Assembly: GCA_036245525.1 (NCBI GenBank)
Contig: BTPG01000003.1
Span: 155,117,233-155,181,232, forward strand
Length of the DNA: 64,000 nucleotides
Origin: Semisulcospira habei
Lineage: Eukaryota; Mollusca; Gastropoda; Semisulcospiridae
Direction: 5' to 3'
The position numbers and the translations under genes were made by a program. Shown here piece by piece: positions 60,101 to 63,249 of the stretch. Every line of letters begins with the position of its first letter. Positions within the stretch are counted from its first letter, which is position 1. The notes under the pieces were generated by a model, which saw only the letters and a program-made list of their open reading frames with translations, was not told the DNA's origin and did no database searches.

Positions 60101-63030
60101 CACTCGCACGTTTTTTTTCCCGGCAGATCGCGACGAGCGTTGCGCGGAATGGGACCGCGCACGCGTCAGCTGCGCCGGTGTCAGAGACCTGCTGCGAGCA
60201 GACTCGGTGGCAGTGCCGGCACCGCGAGCAGGCTGACGCGGCTCGCGGGGGTTGAAGCTAAGCGTACTTTGCTTCTTTCTTTCTTCCGATGAGGAGGGCG
60301 GAGGCATGGGTGCAGCGAGTTCACACTCGCTGGCCCCCGCCTTATGGCCCTCACCCAAGCATTGCTTGCACCTGACCGGCGCAGAGCAAGTGCTCTGGTG
60401 GTGGCCTGCAGACAGGCATTTTGAACAGATAACCGTTTTCTGTTCTTTGTGGAATAGTGTAGCTGTACAATTCCCAATTTTTAGTGATCTGGGGAGAGGG
60501 GTTGCAGGCACATCTATGTAGATGAACCTACGCCCTGTTTTCCAATGGGACAGCTTCCCATTCTCATCTCGGGCCCTCTCGTCCATGAGTCTTGACCGAG
60601 TTTTCACGGGCAGTTTTTCGATATATTGAAGTATTTCCTCGTTCGAGAAAGAAAGAGGAATATTTCCAATGGTGAGACGTGTGGCTGGGATTTCTCGCTC
60701 TCCTTGCGCGTCCATCACAATATAGGGGTTTTTGTCACTTGGGGTCACAAGCCGACCCCTCAACACTATGCCCTTGGTTAGGAGGGCCACTCGTGCGTCC
60801 ATGTTTTTGGGGTATATCCTCCACAGATTTCCCAGTCTTTGGCTTCCTTCTATGTTGTTGAAGCCTGTACATTTTTCTGCTGCTGAGCAGAGTTCAAAAA
60901 CTGTGTAATCTTTATCGTCCGCAGCCGGCAGTAGCTGTGCCTTGATAAACACCGGTGGCACGCGTTCCGCCGCCATAGCGCAGTACTGCTGCTGCCGGCG
61001 TTTATCTTTCTTGTCCAATTAACAGATGGCACTGGCAGATGGTGTCACGATGGATGATACACAAGGCACCAAACACAACACTTATACCGAACACACTATT
61101 TTGTAAAGCCGATGTCACACTTTAGATGGTGATTTTTAGCGATTTTGGGGGATGACAAGAATGTAGCGTCTATCCGACATCGGATAGCAACCGGAAGTCC
61201 GTATGATATGGGTTAAAGAGTTTATTTCTGGATCTGGTGCGCATTATAAATGACAAATTCAGCGCTAAAAGTACGCAAACTGCAAGCGAACCCTGGCTGG
61301 GTGGATCACACAGTCGATAGTGTTCTCGGAGAAGTAATTTGCGGCAGGTGAAGTCAGCATTCTTAGGTACCAGTAAGGAGATAATAATATGAATATATAT
61401 ACAGAATTAACAGTATCAATGCACTGCATTTTCTATACTTCCTTGTCAGTCTGTTTGTTTGTTAAATGTTGCTGAGTGCATTTTCTATCATAAAGAAAAC
61501 TCCAAGGCTGATCTTGTAAGAAGCTATAAACAATCAAAGATACTTACAGATAAGGATATAGACCAATGGCTTTATTTCAAGGGTGGTGCCAGAACAGCTT
61601 GGCGCCTAGAGGCGCCAAGCCATTCTGGCACTAACTTGAACTATTTTAGTTAAACTTATTTCACACACTGGTGTATTCTGAATGATAAAGAGTTAAACTG
61701 GATACTCTTCACTGGTTACATTATGACTGTACATGTTAACCTACGTGCACCACATAAGGTTGATGACATGACGCCAATCACGACCCTCTGAGCGACTGAG
61801 ACAAGCACGATAAAAAGCATCTGATGTCAGGAATACGACTGTCGTGTACAGGAGCGTCAACCTGCACAAATAATGAATACACAACATGCATGATCAACAA
61901 AGATTAGTATCAGTCCTACATCTAAACTTTCTTTTTAAAAAGGCACAGATTCACATGAGACCCTGCAGTCGCAGGGGCTCATGCTAATCCATGCCACTTG
62001 CTGACCAAGATCAGCTCTGGCTGAACCTCAAAAGGGGGGGTGGGGGGGGGGGGGGGAGGGGGGATATTTGGGGTTCAGTTCAAGACTGATGACATGGATA
62101 AAAGAGGCAAGGATACTACAATGATTTTACTTATTAGTCACCAACACCAAGCTATTATGGCACAACCCAAGAACAATCATGGTCGATCCATGTCTTGCAG
62201 TGTGAGGGCTGAGTGAGTTAATATGCTGGTTCCCTAGCAAAAAATTTACTGTTTGTGCTTACAGTGACGAGAAAGGTTAGATTACCATAGTGGGCTGCAA
62301 GGTCAGATTATTTTAGTGGGCTGCAACTGGTGCAAGCATTGATTCTTTATTTATCCAACTGATCCAATAGTCAACACTCACAAAGAGAACGCCTGTCATG
62401 TGTATGCAGTATATCAGATTGTAGAACCCAGCTGCAGACATGGGAAGCTAGATCAATAATATTCCATGAACTACAACATAGTAGTGATGCAAAGCCACAT
62501 CCTTTACTGAATTATAGGGGGGGGGGGGGGGGGTGTTGGGGTAGGGGGGAGAATTAACCCTTTGGGTGTCAGTAGTGGTCTTAGTTGCAATGGATCCTGC
62601 AGGAATCATCATGACTAAAACTGCTACTGACAACCAAAGGGTTAATAAAACGTTCATGACCCAGCTGCGAGAGATATGGACCCACATGAGCCACTGCAGC
62701 TGCAGGGACTCCATAAGGATCTATTCCTCTTTGTTGACATCACTGTGTATCATTGCTCCACTGGATGGCTGGGGCTCTCTGGTGCTGAATTAACAATTGC
62801 AGCTTTCAAAAGCACAATCTGCCACCACTGGCAGTTAATGAGTTCACTACCTTATGTATGCGGGCACTTGTGCTGTGTACAGCACCGGTGGCCGCATGCA
62901 TAAAGGGGTTATAATGTTGATAATTCTGCTTCTAAATTACTGACCTGACATTGGCTACCCCCAGCAGATCACGCGAAATGTACCTCAGCACGACAGCATT
63001 CAGCGTAAAAGTCATCAGTCTGATCAGCAG
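24070..63030 (-). CDS. RFT1: RFT1 homologue (Man5GlcNAc2-PP-dolichol pathway), 12 exons, 5' incomplete
   Basis: Twelve exons on the - strand join in phase into 524 residues plus stop. In coding order: 62945-63030, 61745-61861, 43209-43398, 40780-41022, 38411-38489, 38116-38166, 37077-37207, 35557-35701, 35020-35125, 28153-28281, 24910-25030 and 24070-24246. The protein follows RFT1 from start to end, for example [65 protein letters not shown] and [13 protein letters not shown]1 is a polytopic ER membrane protein of the MATE/MurJ-like exporter superfamily. It is needed for lipid-linked oligosaccharide supply to N-glycosylation; whether it is itself the flippase is disputed. The first visible codons ([12 protein letters not shown]) correspond to about residue 20, so one short 5' exon should lie past the right edge. 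The reading frame is intact although introns reach 18 kb and carry several large transposons. Confidence 0.95.
24392..24412. repeat. Poly-C run (21)
   Basis: Homopolymer in an RFT1 intron, 145 bases from an acceptor; A-rich on both sides. Confidence 0.95.
24650..24812. repeat. Hairpin element, family B, left arm degraded
   Basis: CAGGAGATGAATCGACC at left. CTAATCTGGCACTACCCTTG at right, and CCAAAAGGGTTAA at the end. Confidence 0.75.
24910..25030 (-). CDS. RFT1: RFT1 exon (luminal/TM segment)
   Basis: Acceptor TTGCAG, donor GTCAGT. Encodes [20 protein letters not shown] and [20 protein letters not shown]. The human counterpart also ends TAVSE. Confidence 0.88.
25031..26200. other. Intronic repeat also found around the second DIRS
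   Basis: Two diverged 100-bp direct repeats (25490-25590 and 25690-25800, GCTTACACGTCACGATTTGAC type). AACGAACTCATTCAATGTCT at 25938 and ATTACAGACTC at 26033 recur at 44140 and 53803. The 20-base TTCCTTTAATCTAGTGATAT is tandemly doubled at about 25960-26005. Confidence 0.55.
26425..26540. repeat. Hairpin element, family D
   Basis: AGAGACATAGATCCTCATGA and TCATGATGATACCTCTTGCA around CCCCCGCAACTGTGGGGG, ending CACTGAGTGGGTTAA. Confidence 0.8.
26537..26743. repeat. Hairpin element, family D, second copy
   Basis: Begins TTAAAGCCTTTAA directly after the previous copy. It contains TGCAAGAGGCACAGATTTTC and ends CAGTGAAGAGGTTAA. Confidence 0.75.
26946..27025. repeat. Hairpin element, family A, degraded
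   Basis: TTAATTCTTTGGCTGTTGGT and inner arms TCGCGATGATT / AATCATCGAGAC; the outer right end is lost into a family-C element. Confidence 0.7.
27018..27221. repeat. Hairpin element, family C (reverse)
   Basis: CTAAAAGCTTCAAATTTGTA to GTATATTCTGAATGATAAGG ending GGGTTAA. The central palindrome lacks part of its loop. Confidence 0.85.
27332..27723. repeat. 118-bp direct repeat flanking a hairpin
   Basis: 27332-27450 and 27605-27723 are about 90% alike (ATGCACGCGTCTAACAATGC, GACAGCTGAAACAGCAAAAA). Between them is a family-B-like hairpin at 27505-27600. Confidence 0.85.
27846..28041. repeat. Hairpin element, family B
   Basis: GTAATTCAAGGGCAGTGCCA / TGGCACAACCCTTGAATTAT, ending GGGGTTAAATGGGTTAA. 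Confidence 0.85.
28153..28281 (-). CDS. RFT1: RFT1 exon (SVGFILANC)
   Basis: Acceptor TTCCAG, donor GTATAC. Encodes [20 protein letters not shown] and [18 protein letters not shown], aligned with human [19 protein letters not shown]. It lies 215 bases from the left end of the first DIRS element. Confidence 0.93.
28305..28490. repeat. Hairpin element, family B variant
   Basis: TTCAAGGGTGGTGCCAGAAT / TTCTGGCACAACCCTTGAAC around TGGCGCCTATGGGTGCCA. It ends next to the left end of the first DIRS element. Confidence 0.85.
28921..29791 (-). pseudogene. DIRS copy 1 tyrosine recombinase
   Basis: Two or more frames. [17 protein letters not shown] has the first catalytic Arg. [13 protein letters not shown] has the HxxR pair, and FAHFYVRDL the tyrosine nucleophile (FYVRDL for the usual HYLRD). 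It would join the circular DNA copy to the target without an integrase. Confidence 0.85.
29755..30675 (-). pseudogene. DIRS copy 1 RNase H and linker
   Basis: [20 protein letters not shown] begins the RNase H fold; [18 protein letters not shown] carries a catalytic Asp, and [16 protein letters not shown] ends it. A Pro/Ala-rich linker leads to the start of the recombinase core ([15 protein letters not shown]). Confidence 0.85.
30989..31577 (-). pseudogene. DIRS copy 1 reverse transcriptase
   Basis: [20 protein letters not shown] appears in the long frame and [16 protein letters not shown] in another, so there is at least one frameshift. The catalytic box is YLDG instead of YLDD. Confidence 0.75.
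31578..33616 (-). pseudogene. DIRS copy 1 gag-like region
   Basis: Fragmented frames rich in Pro, Ser and Arg. [12 protein letters not shown] aligns with [12 protein letters not shown] of copy 2. Degenerate repeats of AGCGGGCGCTCTGCTGGCTAT type (32650-33130) break up the region. It is placed upstream of the reverse transcriptase, where DIRS elements keep gag. Confidence 0.55.
33690..34300 (-). repeat. DIRS 5' tandem array, about 130-bp unit
   Basis: Five diverged units share GCGCCTCTGAACGAAGCTGG, GCCCCGCCAAGCTAAGACGA and AGCGTCGGGCGCA. Copy 2 has a shorter, more diverged version at 53130-53300. Confidence 0.85.
34400..34438. repeat. Poly-G run (39)
   Basis: Thirty-nine consecutive G near the 5' end of DIRS copy 1, the longest homopolymer in the window. 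Confidence 0.97.
35020..35125 (-). CDS. RFT1: RFT1 exon ([10 protein letters not shown])
   Basis: Acceptor CTGCAG, donor GTGAAT. Encodes [20 protein letters not shown] and [14 protein letters not shown], matching human LLRSYCLYVLLLAINGVTE. Without this exon the flanking exons do not join in frame. The first DIRS element lies just downstream in the next intron. Confidence 0.92.
35400..35527. repeat. Hairpin element, family B variant
   Basis: ATGGTGGTGCCAGAATAATG / TTATTCTGGCACCTCCCG with a GC-poor loop; the left outer end is degraded. Confidence 0.75.
35557..35701 (-). CDS. RFT1: RFT1 exon ([10 protein letters not shown])
   Basis: Acceptor TTTCAG, donor GTTAGG (a weaker site). Encodes [20 protein letters not shown] and [16 protein letters not shown], matching the human stretch DIYGGTMLSSGSG. 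Confidence 0.92.
35768..35940. repeat. Hairpin element, family D, degraded
   Basis: TGCAAGAGGCACAGATCCTC and AGAGCTTATGTGGATTGTGT, ending in a diverged GGCAGTGAATG. Confidence 0.65.
36343..36722 (+). repeat. Family-I repeat, complete
   Basis: TTAAAGGCCCACTATCGCCA to GGTACTTTAA. Carries GATGGTTACGAAACGCTACA and GTCCAAACTGCTGTTAAAGT as in the 15073 copy. Confidence 0.87.
36870..36942. repeat. Perfect-arm palindrome GTGCTCCGCTATAGTGGAGCAC
   Basis: CCAGCCACTAAGCAAGGTGC and GCACCTTGCTTAGTGGCTGG are exact reverse complements around TCCGCTATAGTGGA, with outer TCCTGTG / TGCAGGA. One copy only. Confidence 0.93.
37077..37207 (-). CDS. RFT1: RFT1 exon ([10 protein letters not shown])
   Basis: Acceptor TTGCAG, donor GTGTGT. 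Encodes [20 protein letters not shown] and [19 protein letters not shown]. The conserved IEES motif is kept. Confidence 0.93.
37300..37355. repeat. Hairpin, GACAGTTACAACACAATT arms
   Basis: GACAGTTACAACACAATTGTG pairs with its complement GTTGTAATTGTC. A half copy lies at 17317-17340. Confidence 0.8.
37385..37567. repeat. Hairpin element, family B
   Basis: ACAATTCAAGGGTAGTGCCA / TGGCACTACCCTTGAATTAT, end GGGGTTAAATGGGT. Confidence 0.85.
37705..37775. repeat. Hairpin, family F
   Basis: TGTGCATGCATCCATCAGGT and CTGTACTTGTGGCTGCATGC, ending CACAAGGGTTAA. Confidence 0.65.
37855..38066. repeat. Hairpin element, family B variant
   Basis: TTAACCCATTACATCCTCAG to GTATCAGGATGAAAAAGGT. Core TTCATGGGTGATGCCAGAAT / ATTCTGGCACCACCCTTGAA. 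Confidence 0.88.
38116..38166 (-). CDS. RFT1: RFT1 micro-exon (ERYVMTF)
   Basis: 51 nt, acceptor TTTCAG, donor GTGAGT, phases 1 to 1. Encodes [16 protein letters not shown]. Human RFT1 has ERYVMTFLNVLNFGDQ in the same place. Confidence 0.93.
38411..38489 (-). CDS. RFT1: RFT1 exon ([10 protein letters not shown])
   Basis: Acceptor TGCCAG, donor GTAAGA. Encodes [20 protein letters not shown] and KQILTE, the most conserved loop of the family. A run of about 22 A precedes the acceptor in + strand view. Confidence 0.93.
38500..38522. repeat. Poly-A run beside an RFT1 acceptor
   Basis: About 21 A in + view. On the coding strand it is the poly-T pyrimidine tract directly upstream of the TGCCAG acceptor. 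Confidence 0.9.
38745..38865. repeat. Family-D fragment
   Basis: GCAAGAGGCAGCGAATCTGC and CTTTGCCTCTTGCAGTTAGG, with CCTTGCAGTTAGGTNGTGTCCC-like sequence repeated twice. Confidence 0.6.
38868..39060. repeat. Hairpin element, family B, short loop
   Basis: CTCATTCAGCCCGGCGCAC to GCATCAGGGCTGAATGAGTC. Central arms are perfect, but the GGCGCC loop is reduced to TTAGGGCACTAA. Confidence 0.88.
39070..40350 (-). other. RFT1 intron, one family-G hairpin
   Basis: A degraded family-G hairpin at 39853-39925 (GCCCGCACAGCCGTGCGTGG) and a similar trace at 40355-40400. No exon-like sequence. Confidence 0.55.
40518..40690. repeat. Hairpin element, family B
   Basis: TTAACCCTTTTAGCCGTGGA to GTGGGGCTAAAAGGGTT. 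Central arms AATTCAAGGGTAGTGCCAGA / TCTGGCACTACCCTTGAATT are perfect. It ends about 90 bases from an RFT1 donor. Confidence 0.92.
40780..41022 (-). CDS. RFT1: RFT1 exon ([10 protein letters not shown] region)
   Basis: Exactly 81 codons, acceptor TTGCAG, donor GTAAGT. Encodes [20 protein letters not shown], then a transmembrane stretch and a lysine-rich loop, [15 protein letters not shown]. Confidence 0.92.
41152..41361. repeat. Hairpin element, family B variant
   Basis: TTAACCCATTACATCCTGAA to GTATCAGGATGAAAAGGGTTAA, same subtype as 37855. Confidence 0.9.
41640..42470 (+). repeat. Second GACCTTTGACC tandem array
   Basis: Same unit as 22880-23890: TGTGACCTTTGACCTTTTC, AAATTAGTATGCATAG, GTACCAAGTTTGGGTTTGAA. 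About five units. Both arrays end in a GACAGACAGAC-like stretch with CACATGAGCCA. Confidence 0.87.
42523..42608. repeat. Hairpin element, family A
   Basis: CTAACCCTTTGGGTATCGGT to CACCCAAAGGGGTAAG; arms diverged. Confidence 0.8.
42810..42890. repeat. Hairpin element, family A, degraded
   Basis: GTTTTAGTCGCGATGATTTC / GAATCATGACTAAAACCACT, ending AATGGTTAA. Confidence 0.7.
42985..43192. repeat. Hairpin element, family C (reverse)
   Basis: CAGACTAAAAGCTTCACATT to GGTGTATTCCGAATATGGATTAA. It ends 10 bases from the RFT1 exon 43209-43398 donor side. Confidence 0.85.
43209..43398 (-). CDS. RFT1: RFT1 exon (ERPDP region)
   Basis: Acceptor ATGCAG, donor GTAAGT. Encodes [40 protein letters not shown] and ending NLIVKLK. 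Two hydrophobic segments are visible. It is separated from the previous exon by an 18.3-kb intron full of transposons. Confidence 0.93.
43450..44204. other. Dispersed repeat interrupted by the second DIRS
   Basis: A GT/GC-rich patch at 43842-43880. Sequence at 44110-44190 (AACGAACTCATTCAATGT) matches 25938. The repeat appears to resume at 53800 after the DIRS element. Confidence 0.5.
44642..45968 (-). pseudogene. DIRS copy 2 tyrosine recombinase
   Basis: Spread over several frames. [20 protein letters not shown] starts the core-binding part and [20 protein letters not shown] follows. The catalytic C-terminal region lies at about 44680-44900. HEVRAM-type and Y-containing segments are recoverable only with frameshifts, so the copy is dead. 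Confidence 0.7.
46086..47144 (-). pseudogene. DIRS copy 2 reverse transcriptase C-terminus and RNase H
   Basis: Continues on the other side of the insertion: [20 protein letters not shown], then [16 protein letters not shown], where the catalytic YLDD reads YLDN. RNase H follows ([55 protein letters not shown]). Open over 353 codons. Confidence 0.87.
47145..47382 (+). repeat. Left terminal inverted repeat
   Basis: Starts CACTTAGTTCGCTTCCAGCT and ends CACTGATACCAAAC. It pairs with 50231-50468 at about 95%. Small differences include GCACCTGCTACTGCG against CGCACAGTAGCTAG. Confidence 0.93.
47586..48122 (+). pseudogene. Transposase N-terminus, RAG1-like zinc cluster
   Basis: [15 protein letters not shown] starts the frame. 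[16 protein letters not shown] followed by [16 protein letters not shown] gives the CxxCG ... CxxCxC layout found in the N-terminal region of RAG1 (CRICG ... CHNCW). [20 protein letters not shown] then HGKKRSF adds a second basic cysteine patch. The frame ends in RRRRK at 48122, and the next domain continues in another frame, so an indel lies near 48060-48110. Confidence 0.7.
48004..48867 (+). pseudogene. Transposase middle part, candidate DD residues
   Basis: [20 protein letters not shown], then [20 protein letters not shown] with a candidate catalytic Asp at codon 48361. [20 protein letters not shown] has a second candidate at 48571. The family normally continues with a CxxC zinc motif after GLSGAxGxHP; here HPASKSQLQ suggests a small deletion. 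[11 protein letters not shown] ends the frame at an A8 run. Confidence 0.7.
49000..49764 (+). pseudogene. Transposase C-terminus, candidate Glu
   Basis: Coiled-coil-like Glu/Lys stretch ([20 protein letters not shown]), then [18 protein letters not shown] with Cys/His pairs, and finally [20 protein letters not shown] followed by [14 protein letters not shown]. The Glu residues there are candidates for the third catalytic residue. It stops at TAG 49762. The gap to the previous frame contains two A-run frameshifts (about 48848 and 48990). Confidence 0.7.
50231..50468 (-). repeat. Right terminal inverted repeat
   Basis: Reverse complement of the left repeat, from GTTTGGTATCAGTGTGTAGG to GAAGCGAACTAAGTG. 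Confidence 0.93.
50469..51252 (-). pseudogene. DIRS copy 2 reverse transcriptase, N-terminal half
   Basis: Contains [20 protein letters not shown], the fingers region ([34 protein letters not shown]) and [20 protein letters not shown] with the first catalytic Asp. The frame runs into the nested transposon at 50468. A poly-G run of 26 (51107-51132) encodes a Pro tract near the start. Confidence 0.85.
51107..51132. repeat. Poly-G run (26)
   Basis: In the DIRS copy 2 reverse transcriptase leader. Further G runs lie at 45806-45832 (interrupted) and 52113-52132. Confidence 0.95.
51585..52730 (-). CDS. DIRS copy 2 gag-like ORF
   Basis: 381 open codons, basic and rich in Pro, Ser and Arg, with Pro runs encoded by poly-C ([11 protein letters not shown]). 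No zinc knuckle was seen. [20 protein letters not shown] precedes the reverse transcriptase region. The role is inferred from position only. The true start may lie elsewhere, since the first codons overlap the G-rich leader. Confidence 0.6.
   Translation of the reverse strand: MHPALLAELKSMCRHTAPASLSPAYRDALCAAPCPLSVLAHLSRSRTLPGSPYAGREPASLCPALRDEVPRARGPRTLWSPLELPPTPGDPVLRLTLVGKTAVRIGRPAAPLARPSRWRNHPRARSVPRRRAPRVALLPPLGATQAGTLIVGIMDVAPVFAAAPLMPPGRDSPWSLPRSRRSPRLASWCILSSSSSIPLPPPPPAPPQDNEALSLLAEDSVSALLGPPGRSTASRSTVSDVLDPSPLAVTSRSDTVLALDEVARLISATLPVDACPPSPRSSGRSPPSSTLAGRPRSSSRSLNLPDFATCRTPSPRICSPPLGRPISSPTVGGPPASTSPFVRDGIPDTPRPLPPSHSGPGGHPSGGRTRPPKACNSPRFG
53130..53300 (-). repeat. DIRS copy 2 leader repeats
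   Basis: GGGGCCCCGCCAAGCTAAAC and GGGGCCGCGCCAAGCTAACG, two or three units of the array seen better in copy 1. Confidence 0.6.
53808..54022. other. Right flank of DIRS copy 2
   Basis: ATTACAGACTCTAATCAGGA resumes the dispersed repeat also found at 26033-26180 (GCCAAGTTTCAAGCTTGTGT). A run of CATA/CACA units follows. Confidence 0.5.
54023..54452 (+). repeat. tRNA-derived SINE with (ATT)n tail
   Basis: Head GGCGGTCCGTGGCGCAGTGG contains a polymerase III A box, and GGTTCGATTCC (54074-54084) is a B box. A unique body follows, then GAGAAAATGCGCCATATAAA and ATTATTATTATTATT. The head folds like a tRNA only partly, and the tail shows it is a SINE rather than a tRNA gene. Body copies: 14765-15020 and, 3' end only, 23008-23050. 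Confidence 0.88.
54786..54893. mobile_element. DIRS remnant: two ends joined
   Basis: Left-end sequence TTTTCGAAAAATACTTACCG (54829-54848) is followed after about 15 bases by right-end sequence CATCGGTAATGTTTTTGAGG (54865-54884). Everything between the inverted ends is missing. Confidence 0.8.
54894..55330 (-). other. RFT1 intron, no feature seen
   Basis: Plain AT-rich sequence; no repeat recognised. Confidence 0.4.
55332..55477. repeat. 146-bp near-perfect palindrome
   Basis: TGGTCGGAGGGGTTCGCTGC pairs with GTAGCGAACCCCTCCGATCA; inner arms GGTCAAAGGAACCATTGTAC / GTACAATGATTCCTTTGACC. The loop is about 10 bases (TCAGGCCTTC). Single copy in the window, GC-richer than its surroundings. Confidence 0.93.
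55514..55738. repeat. Hairpin element, family C (split by Tx1/L1)
   Basis: TTAACCCTTATCAATCGTAA to GATATGGG|TT; its last bases and final TTAA lie at 61201-61216 after the inserted LINE. With the LINE removed, the element runs TTAACCC to GGGTTAA. Confidence 0.9.
56184..58270 (-). pseudogene. L1 ORF2, rest of reverse transcriptase and C-terminus
   Basis: Continues in the next frame through about 58270-58128 and the open frame 56184-58127. [12 protein letters not shown] has the first catalytic Asp, [13 protein letters not shown] follows, and [14 protein letters not shown] has the DD pair. The C-terminus has a cysteine/histidine patch, [20 protein letters not shown]. Together with the first part this gives about 1250 residues, the normal length for ORF2 of this clade. 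Confidence 0.9.
58268..59926 (-). pseudogene. L1 ORF2, endonuclease and start of reverse transcriptase
   Basis: 552 codons from [20 protein letters not shown]. Endonuclease motifs: [40 protein letters not shown] and SDHRAVLT. After a linker comes [20 protein letters not shown] and [17 protein letters not shown], the first reverse transcriptase blocks. The frame ends at a T7 run (about 58274). Confidence 0.9.
59999..61018 (-). CDS. L1 ORF1 protein (RNA-binding, zinc knuckles)
   Basis: 339 codons. Basic start, then an RRM-like stretch ([20 protein letters not shown]) and [18 protein letters not shown]. Two CCHC knuckles follow: [14 protein letters not shown] fits C-x2-C-x4-H-x4-C, and [16 protein letters not shown] has two extra residues in the last spacer. 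The tail is Arg/Ser-rich. ORF1 proteins of this clade coat the element RNA. It ends 70 bases before the ORF2 start. Confidence 0.87.
   Translation of the reverse strand: MDKKDKRRQQQYCAMAAERVPPVFIKAQLLPAADDKDYTVFELCSAAEKCTGFNNIEGSQRLGNLWRIYPKNMDARVALLTKGIVLRGRLVTPSDKNPYIVMDAQGEREIPATRLTIGNIPLSFSNEEILQYIEKLPVKTRSRLMDERARDENGKLSHWKTGRRFIYIDVPATPLPRSLKIGNCTATLFHKEQKTVICSKCLSAGHHQSTCSAPVRCKQCLGEGHKAGASECELAAPMPPPSSSEERKKQSTLSFNPREPRQPARGAGTATESARSRSLTPAQLTRARSHSAQRSSRSAGKKNVRVNNTPPLNKENANPNSDPCGERNNMDDDNSTINT
61217..61535 (-). other. RFT1 intron, no feature seen
   Basis: No ORF or repeat recognised between the LINE target duplication and the next family-C element. Confidence 0.4.
61536..61696. 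repeat. Hairpin element, family C (reverse), truncated
   Basis: TACTTACAGATAAGGATATA to GGTGTATTCTGAATGATAAA ending GAGTTAA. Core TTCAAGGGTGGTGCCAGAAC / CATTCTGGCACTAACTTGAA. It ends about 50 bases before the RFT1 exon 61745-61861. Confidence 0.85.
61745..61861 (-). CDS. RFT1: RFT1 exon (RACLS region)
   Basis: Acceptor GTGCAG, donor GTAGGT. Encodes [20 protein letters not shown] and [20 protein letters not shown]. This includes the conserved RRACL-type stretch near the human residue mutated in RFT1-CDG (Arg67); an Arg is present in YRACL. Confidence 0.92.
61935..62060. repeat. Family-D core followed by G runs
   Basis: AAGGCACAGATTCACATGAG and GGGGCTCATGCTAATCCATG, then interrupted G tracts to 62060. 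Confidence 0.7.
62516..62533. repeat. Poly-G run (18)
   Basis: Ends about 20 bases before a family-A hairpin. Confidence 0.9.
62553..62645. repeat. Hairpin element, family A
   Basis: TTAACCCTTTGGGTGTCAGT to ACTGACAACCAAAGGGTTAA, TTAA at both ends. Confidence 0.9.
62642..62840. repeat. Hairpin element, family D, diverged
   Basis: Shares its first TTAA with the previous hairpin. GAGATATGGACCCACATGAG and CATAAGGATCTATTCCTCTT form the core arms; it ends CACTGGCAGTTAA. Confidence 0.75.
62850..62912. repeat. Hairpin, family F
   Basis: TATGTATGCGGGCACTTGTG and CACCGGTGGCCGCATGCATA, ending AAAGGGGTTA. It lies 35 bases downstream of an RFT1 donor on the coding strand. Confidence 0.7.
62945..63030 (-). 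CDS. RFT1: RFT1 exon (second coding exon)
   Basis: Acceptor TTACAG, donor GTCAGT. Encodes [20 protein letters not shown] and DLLGVANV, the first transmembrane segment. It starts in phase 0 and ends in phase 2. Confidence 0.9.
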
Positions 63031-63249
63031 CTGTAACAAAAAAAGCAATTATGTGAAAATTGACAATTTTTGTGTTCCCTTAGTTGTACACTACTTGCTT
63101 GTACTGTGGATGTTGCAGAGGCACGTTGTGCAGCAAATCATAAAATATCAGCATCCCCATGCTGGATTTTGGATATTTCACCTAATGCTAGTATTGAGAG
63201 AGGGACTGAGACTGATCAACCATGATAACTCTCCAACTCTCTGGTAGTG

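Larger units (their letters stand above)
55739..61200 (-). mobile_element. Tx1/L1-clade LINE, 5.46 kb, near full length
   Basis: Flanked by GTATGATATGGGTT at 55725-55738 and 61201-61214, a 14-bp target duplication. The poly-A tail appears as poly-T at 55739-55764. ORF1 (60.0-61.0 kb) and a two-part ORF2 (56.2-59.9 kb) are on the - strand, and a leader of about 180 bp precedes ORF1. One frameshift is the only visible lesion. Confidence 0.93.
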
